NCBI GenBank assembly: GCA_032622095.1
Contig: CP136069.1
Location: 157,403,043-157,467,042, forward strand
DNA length: 64,000 nucleotides
Direction: 5' to 3'
DNA from: Siphonodentalium dalli
Lineage: Eukaryota > Mollusca > Scaphopoda > Gadilida > Siphonodentaliidae
The notes beneath the pieces were generated by a model. It saw only the letters and a list, made by a program, of their open reading frames with translations. It had not been told where the DNA came from and searched no databases. The position numbers and the translations under genes were made by a program. The first letter of the stretch is position 1. The number at the start of each line of letters is the position of its first letter. Of this stretch, positions 51,701 to 60,700 are shown one piece after another.

Positions 51701-54700
51701 ATATTAATACTGATTTCCTTATCACAACCAAAGAGGAAGTAAAGAGACCTTAAAAAAAATATATAGTTCCATTTTAAACGTGTCTTTTCATGTTGACAAA
51801 ATTGTTCAAGCACCCATATCACCCATGTTTATCTCACAGTCAACACTAAATAACCCAACACAAATCAAATATCATAATTATATTCTAATTAATATAATAA
51901 TAAAGTTCCTGCATTGACATCAAAATCATTGCCCTAAGCTCGTACGTCACTGTGCATTCCGATAATACATGTGTGTCTTATTAAAGAATAAGAGGCCAGG
52001 TTTAGGGGCTAATTATGTGATAAGATTGTTTCTTATAATTTCAAGCAGAATATGTACAGTAATGCCCTAATTAATCGACTGCTTAACCACAGCAGAATTA
52101 TGGGTAACTTTTCAGGATTTAGTTGGAAATATGGCTTGTTGCCATTCATCGGAAAGCTCTCCCCGAGAGCTTTCCGATGAATGGCAACAAGCCATATTTC
52201 CGACTAAATCCTGAAAAGTTACCCATAAGTCTGCTGTAGTTAAGCAGTCGATTAATTAGGGCATTACTGTATAACTTAAAATATATTTTGCAGGCATTCT
52301 CGGGGCAGAGAGCAGTGGGATATTGCTGCATTGCAGAACAGTAATACCAAATGTAATGGACTTCTGCCAATGTGGGGGCCACAGGTCCAAGAGTCTGTTT
52401 ACGCTAAGTGTCTGGCGGGGTAAGTTCCACTGTTCACATGACAGCTGATATTTAAAGATGGGTTATTTCTTCCCTGAACTTCTTGTATACATTCGTGTGT
52501 AGAAAATAATAAGTTGCAGTCGGAGAGACCCTGTTAACCCTTTACCCAACAGAAGGGCCCTGTGTCAATGCATTCTCTTATATATGCGAGTCGACCATAG
52601 GTCGCCTCGCATATATAAGAGAATGCATTGGCTTAACACATTAAAATTATAAAATTGTTAAAGAATGTAATAAAAAATGGTAAAAAGTGTTAAAAAAAGA
52701 TATTTTTTAGGCCAATGTATTCTCTTATATATGCGAGGCGACCTATGGTCGACTCGCATATATAAGAGAATGCATTGGCACAGGGCATAACTGTAACTAT
52801 CACAATGTGATCAAGGAGCCGGTTCCAATGATATCCATATGTGTATGGTTCTATTGAGACAGACCGAAGATATTTTAGGCTGTTGAAGCTTTATTTGGCC
52901 GGTTTGTTGGGTAAAGGGTTAACTGGAGCTTGTCACTAGGAAATTGTTTTTTCCACCGACTGGGACAATGTTACTATTTTTAATAAATACAATTGCAACA
53001 TTTTTATATTAAAGTATTTGTAAGTGAAATATTTGTGACACCGGATGTTTGTTCTGTGTTTTTTTGCAAACATGTCTTTAGAAAGAGTTTAACAAAAATT
53101 TTGTCGTTGGAAATGTTGTCAGAAATAGATATACATCTTTAAAGAAATCAATCTAATAATAAAGGTCACAGAAGGTGCTGACATCTTTAACCCTTTCATG
53201 ATGAGAGCTGTACTGGTGCGCCATTAAAGATCCTGTGCCATTGCATTTTATTATATATGCGAGTCTCCCATAGAGCCTCACATATATAAAAGAATGCACT
53301 GGTTTACAAGGCCAAGGTAAATATTGTTAGGACAATGTATTCTCTTATATGTGAGGCTCACTATGGGGGACTCGCATTTTTAAGGGGATGCCTTGGCACA
53401 GGGTTTTCACAAAATTTCAGGCAACTCCAGTCATGGAAGGGTGAAGAATAACTGTCACCTGATATTTACCATTTTGGTAAAAAATGGAAAAATTTCAATG
53501 TGATACATGATAGAGCATATGTTTATGCCAGTTAGTAAGCACCTTCTCAACTAATAAGCCTATGTGAACACCAGAATGTAGGGCTTCACGGTTTTTCGGT
53601 ATTTAGTCATACCGCGGTTTTGTTTTTTATACCGTGTAGTCGGTATTGGATTTCTTGAATAGTCGGTATACCGCTGCACACTATATTTTCTTTTTTAGTC
53701 AGTTTTACGATAGCAAATGTCAATAAAATACATACTCTGAGGCACTAAAGCGTGCCTGTAAGTAATGAACGAGAACGAGAATCAGCGAGAGGAAACGAGA
53801 ACCAGCGAGATGAAACGAGAACCAGCGAGACGAGACGATAACCAACCAGTCGCGTAACTGCAGCAAAGTGCGAAAATCAATTATCACAAAGGCAGTGACA
53901 ACATGTTGTACGCTGATGGATGTGTGTTTATAGCCGCCTCACATGCAGCTCAAATTAGTGCACACAAAGCAATAATTTGTCCATGGTTGCCATCCATACA
54001 ATTACGAAATGTAAACTATACTCTTACCATTGTTTCCGTGCTAATGTTTGTCCACCATCGAGACACCACGGATAAATACATATTGCTTGGGGACATTCTT
54101 AGTATAATCTGGACTTAAATCCCCTCATTGTACATGTATATACTTGTTTGTTTGTTGTTTTTTGCATAAGCGACGTCAGTAGTACCCCACACATTGTTAA
54201 GATCACAATCGACATGCATTGCATTGTCCTCTTTTCGCGTGACACTGCATTCACACGTGAATATTGCATTTCGTACTGCATGTCCCAAAGGATCTTAACT
54301 AGCGAAATGTTTGGACATTATTCTTGACGGTATTTAGTCATACCGCGGTATGGAAATTAATACCGTAGTCGGTATTGTGAAGGTGGATACCGTGAAGCTC
54401 TACCAGAATGAATTATAAATAGAAAACAAATTATACTATAATTTCAAAATAGTGTCTTGGATGAGTAGACATAAATTTCAAAGTGAGAGCTATTCCCATT
54501 GTACACAGCGTTGATCCATGGTAGGTAAAGTCTCCAGATGCTAAATTTCAGGTTTCATCCTTTTACAGCTACAGCCCTTGAAATTGTGAGGTGTGGCCTA
54601 ATAAGATATGATATGTCTCAATGCCATTATCTGAATGTTTTAATCAAATCATTGGTGATAAGATTTATTAATAATCTATTCAGGCACAACACTTATCTAC

Positions 54701-57700
54701 AAGAAGCCACAGGGGTTCGAGATCCAAATTATACATTCACAATTCACGATATCAAGTTACTGATAATGAAATTTGCGACGGAGAAGAGCTTCAGTGAGGA
54801 ATCGGGTGGTGGAGGCAGACAGTCAAATATACATCTACTGCCATACATAATGCATATGGCACTCTATGTGATTAATACGTGAGTGTATATATCCATATGT
54901 TATACATAATGCTGATTAGCACTCATTGTGATAAATAAATGAGTGTGTATATTCTTATGTTACCATACATAATGCTGATTGGCATGCTATGTGACAGTAT
55001 GTGAGTGTATATATCCATATGTTATACATAATGCACATGGCATGTGAGTTAAATTTATACTGTACTATATTGAGTAATTTTTCCTGATATGAATGAAGTG
55101 TCTGGTCATCGATAACAAACTTAAAATTTTATTTTCAAATGTAATGAATTTGTTAATGATAACTTGATTTGAGAGGGAATGCAATTGACATAATATTTTG
55201 AGTCCAACATACCACTGGACCACCTCACCATTATACACAACATATACCAAATATCATGCCAAATCATTCAATCCATGCCCAAATCCCAATATTCAGAAAT
55301 GAATAATTGTAAATTCTTGCATTTGTGTAAAGATTTGAAGCTGAATCTGGAGAAATTGAAATGTTGAATTAAGATATTTTATTTCAGTACCAGGTCATCT
55401 GCTAGGGAGGAGAAAAACTTCAACAATTTCTTGGACATGCCAAAGGAAAAGTGGATAGATAACTGCTATGAGGTACGATATCTCCTGGTCAAGCCTGCAA
55501 ATAGTGTGTCTGTCATTTGCAGAATGAGGTCCCCAGAGGGTGAATTTAGTGACGCTATCCCACACAGCGGGCTAGCATCACTAAATTCACCATCTGGGAA
55601 CCTCATTCTGCTTAGGCCCTCAACTGCTATGGTAGACCTAGGATCAGATTGAAGTTCCCCAGTTGAAGTTGGTGATTTTCACCCATTGGGCACCTCGATT
55701 ATGCATTTTATCTGCTGCAAATTAGGGATATAGAAACTTCCCAGAAGGGAAAACTAAAAACAATGTTAATTTGATACTGTAGATAGTTCCCAGAAAATGA
55801 GGCCTAAGCAGAATGAGGTCTCCAGAGGGTGAATTTGGTGATGCTAGCCCGCGGTGCGGGATAGCATCATTAAAATTCACCCTCTGGGGACCTCATTCTG
55901 CAAATGACAGACACGCTATTTGCAGGCTTGCTCCTGGTCGAATTTGTATTGTTTTTTCTCAGAAGCAGAATGACCGAATTCTATCATAATTTCTCAGTAA
56001 TGGAACTGAATTTTATGTTCTCAGTAACAAAATGACTGAATTTTCTGAGAACCTGAATTGTAACAGAATGACTTATTTGTTTTGTATCTGTTACAGAACG
56101 ATTGAATTTTAACGGGAGAGGAGGTACTCATACGTGAGTCAGCACTTGTCCTCCAATCCCATTGTCTATAAAAATGTATGTGTCATTTCCTATGTGTTAT
56201 TGAATTTCGACAAATCAATATGTTTAAACTAATTGAATTTTAATAACTTTAATAAATTGAATAGTAACTGAATTGTATTTTCTTAGAATGACCGGATTGT
56301 ATTTTCTCAGTAACATAATTGTATTGTATTGTACAGTAATGCTCTAAGTAATCGACTTCTTAACCACAGCAGAATTATTGGTAACTTTTCAGGATTTAGT
56401 CGGAAATATGGCTTATTGCCATTCATCGGAAAGCTCTCGGGGAGAGCTTTCCGATGAATGGCAAGAAGCCATATTTCCGACTAAATCCTGAAAAGTTACC
56501 CATAATTCTGCTGTGGTTAAGAAGTCGATTACTTAGAGAATTACTGTACTTTACTTCTTCTAACCAGATTTTACTGTGTTTTCTCATTACCAGACTGACT
56601 GTGTATTATACTGGATTACCATTGCAATGCATATAATTCCATACGCCAGATGGAGAGAAGTTAGGGTCCGTCTCCTTAAATGGATGATAATACTCGCTCA
56701 CCTCCGCAATACCACACCAGCTGGAAGCAAGAGGTGAGAACCAATGTCTGATTGGCTTGATCAAGCTTGAATTATTAGTCTGTGCAAATTCTTCACATAT
56801 TTGTGTTTATCCTCCTCCTACCCCTCTCTACCGGTGGCTTCCATTGCTAGCGACAGCATCCCTAGAAATGTCAACATCCACATTGTATTTTTGTGTAATC
56901 AGTCGCACTCCTTCCAAAAAAAAACATTGTTCCTCAGGAAACTCATATTAATAGAATAATTATACCCCCACTTTCGAAGGAAATGGGGGTATACTGGATT
57001 GACTGCGTCTGTCCGTCACACTTTCTCCCTCCGTGTGTCCGTGCTTACATCTGACGTTTATGTGGCCAATTTTAAGAAAATGGATAGTTGGGTGGCTGAT
57101 TTCCGTTACGTGGCTAGCCACATAACAGAGTTGAGATCAACCCTCTAAAATTATCTATTTGGCCCTATCAGCATATTTTATTTTTTGGTCACTTAATAGT
57201 TGGAAAGAAAAAGTCCATAGATTTAGACATCCATGATCTGTCAATAAGAGGTGATCAGACAGTTATGTGGCTAGCCACCCAATCACGGACCTGTCAGTTT
57301 CTCCTATTCAACTGTCCTAGTTGTTGTTTACAAGTTTTTGGGTTTCATTCATCTACTTCTGCTATAATTCCTACATGTTCTGACTCCACTACTTGATTGC
57401 CACATAAAAGTTTAGCCACTACTTGATAGCCACATAAATATTTTAGCCACATAACTCAATAGCCCCAAATGTTGGTATGTGCGTCCGTCCGTCCGACCGA
57501 CCGCATAACTCGAACAACTATGAACCGATTTCAATAATTTTTTGTATGCAATCTCCTTAGGGCCGCCTCTCCTCATGATACTAATTGCGGTGCGGTCCGA
57601 CTTTCTTTTTTTAAGTTACGCCTTACTTTACGACTTATTTTGACTTAGAAAATTCTGTCCGACTTAATAACTTTAACAAATATGAACCGATTACAATAAT

Positions 57701-60700
57701 TTTTGGTATACATGCTTCTCACAATACCCTCTCTACATGATGTGGCTCAGGGTTGGCTCGGACTGTTTTTCCTAACATTACACTTCATTTTTGACTTAGA
57801 AAATTTGCGGATTTTTTTGTGTGGATGCTTTTATTCCTGGAGTTGTGTGCCTTCTTAGCAGAAGTTTGGTTTGACTGACGAAACACTCGACAAAAGCCAT
57901 TTTAGATGTTAAGGTTGCGTTTCATTTTCTACCCTTTTTTGGGTTTCTGCAATCAATCGAACAAATATGAACCAATTTGAATATTTTTTTCTGTACAAGC
58001 TTCTTGCGACACCATATCGATATTAATAATCCAAATTTTTCTTTAAAGTTAAAAATCTTTTTTTTGGGGTTTACGGATAATGCGGGTTGAATTTGCCATG
58101 GTGGGGGTATGCTAGCACGCGAGTGCACACCTCTTGTTTCGAATGTTTTATCACAAACTTGGTGAAGTCTAAACTTTAATGGAGAAATTTGATGTTTATT
58201 ACAATCAAGTGTGATTATATACTTTCACTAGTTGAAATGAAATAGTGCAACTGCACTGGCAATCTCAGTACTAAATTTCATAATTTCAAGCACAACCAAC
58301 CATTCATGACTTGTATACTCATCCACTTCAATTTTTAATTTGAGCTATTCGTGAAACATAAAAATATTAATAGAAATTACATCATGCTAGGGAATATTCT
58401 GGCATAATTTCGAAATGACAAAGCAGACTATGTCGCGATGCAGTCGCATGAATACAAAATGGGCTGCACATAATTAATTATATTTACTATACATAAAACA
58501 TGCATCCAGGATCGTTGATTTGCAATAAGGAAATGTTTTTTGAGGCTTGAAGATTTTTGTCAAGTTTTTGGTAGATTTTATTTCTGATATAAAAATACGT
58601 TCGGTAGATAAATAAAGCATTCACATAGTGTGATAGAATATCATATTTATTTTTTGCGAGTATGTGGGTTCACAATACCATTTCAGCTGGAAGCAAGCAC
58701 TGATAATTGGCACTGGGGTGAGTATGCCATGACTTGTGCATGGAGTCTCTTGTGTGAGATTTGAATTGAATATACACTAAACAGATTGTATGTTATTTAC
58801 AGCCTAGCTGACAAAGCAGTGAAGGAGTACAGTGTCTACAAACCTTACCTTATGTACCTTGGATTTGTTAACGGAATGTACGAGAAACTCTTTAAGGTGA
58901 GGACCCTGTGCCAATGCATTCTCTTATATATGCGAGTCGACCATAGGTCGCCTCGCATATATAAGAGAATGCATTGGCCTAACAATTTTTTATCATTTTT
59001 TATAAATAAATGTTTCTTACAAATTTTAGGACATAAAATAAAAAAACATCCATTACCCTGCAGGGAGCCCCACACATATATAGAAGCATATAGAAGAGTG
59101 TCGTCTGCTCGTGTTTGTCTGGGGCTATGTATGGGTGAAACTATAAAATTGTTAAAGAATACAAGAACAAATTATTAAAATTGTATATGGTCGACTCGCA
59201 TATATAAGAGAATGCATTGGCACAGGGTAAAGGTGAGGACATCATCCATAAGATGTTGCAATGTTGGGGGGGGGGGGGGGGGTAAAAATTTTCAAGAGTT
59301 GAAAATTTCATGCCTGTCACAACATCAGTTGCAAATATTGCACCACATATAGGATGAAATGGTTCTCATTGTACACAAATATCCAATGAAGTTCTAACCC
59401 AATGGGGGGGGGGGGGGGTGCAACTAGAATTTTGCACACACTTAACCCTTTGAACCCTGACGTCCTGAACGTTAAATGGCCCCAACCCGAGGCGCCTGAC
59501 GTTATATAGTGTTTCCGACGACGTAACTCATAATGCTCTTAACTGGGACGTATATACATGTATACATGCTCAACTAAACGGCAGTATATATACTATGCTA
59601 ACTGAACTAGTTTGCGATGAAATATGTCACACAGTATTAATTTCAACGAGACAGTCGATTCCACGTCCAATATACATGTATATTATATTGCGGCTTCCTT
59701 TGGTCGCGCTATATATTTATCATGAAATTCTTATCCTTTGCCTACGATAAAACGCATTTCTCTAAATGCTCATGTGTGCGTGCGCAAAGAGACCCCCGTT
59801 TCCAATTTGGCTGCTAAAGTCATGCAGAGCTATGAACATGAATGTGACTCATTTGCGCAAAGTAGAATTCTAGTTAATTTGGGCTTTGATCGCGAAATTT
59901 CTACCGAAATACTTCCCCTTTTCTGGCGATAAAAAAAACGATTTTTTTTCTCAAAATATGCCTCTGCGCATGCGCGAAAAAACAGAACCTCTGTCACCAG
60001 GTTGTCTATCAAAGTCACATGGGTAAACATGTGACGCGTGTGTGCAAAGTAGAAGTAAACCTCTAGTTGATAGGTGCGTTTGTTGAGCTGTAATTTCGTG
60101 TCAAATACCGTCTGATTTCCGGACTGGTATTCCGGTCTCCCGGGATATAGGAATATAAGGATTGGACCGGTATTCCGGTCTCTCGGGTTCAAAGGGTTAA
60201 GCCTTTGGTCTGGTTCAGTTGCAATTTCAAGATGAGATGGACAGTCCTCAAGAGAAACCAGTGTTCACACTGGCCCAAAATTTTCTTGAGCCACCACCTT
60301 AGCCACATGTGAATGTTTTTGAGCCACTTTTCATTTACTAGAGCCACATTTTTTTCAACCCATATTTTTTGGAGCCACTTTGATTTAAGCATATTCAAAG
60401 AGCAAAACAAGCTAATTCATTCAATTATTTATTCTAATATAATATAACAGGTTTTGGTAGGTAAAACAACAACAATATAAACAACAATATTAATAATCAA
60501 ACATTGAAAATTCTGCAATATTTTACTTCTGCCCATTTATTAAATGCTTTACCAAAATTAAACTCTAACATTGGAGGGCCTTCAATTGCAATTTTCATTA
60601 ATAAGTTTAAATGTGGAACAAAAAGTCTGTTTCGCCATTTGTCTTTGATTAAATGTTGGTACGAGAAGGCCCTCTCACATTCCACAATCGACACGGGTAT

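Noticed and set aside
53903-54118. 71-codon frame inside the hAT-type MITE
   Set aside because: No transposase motif; the element is non-autonomous.
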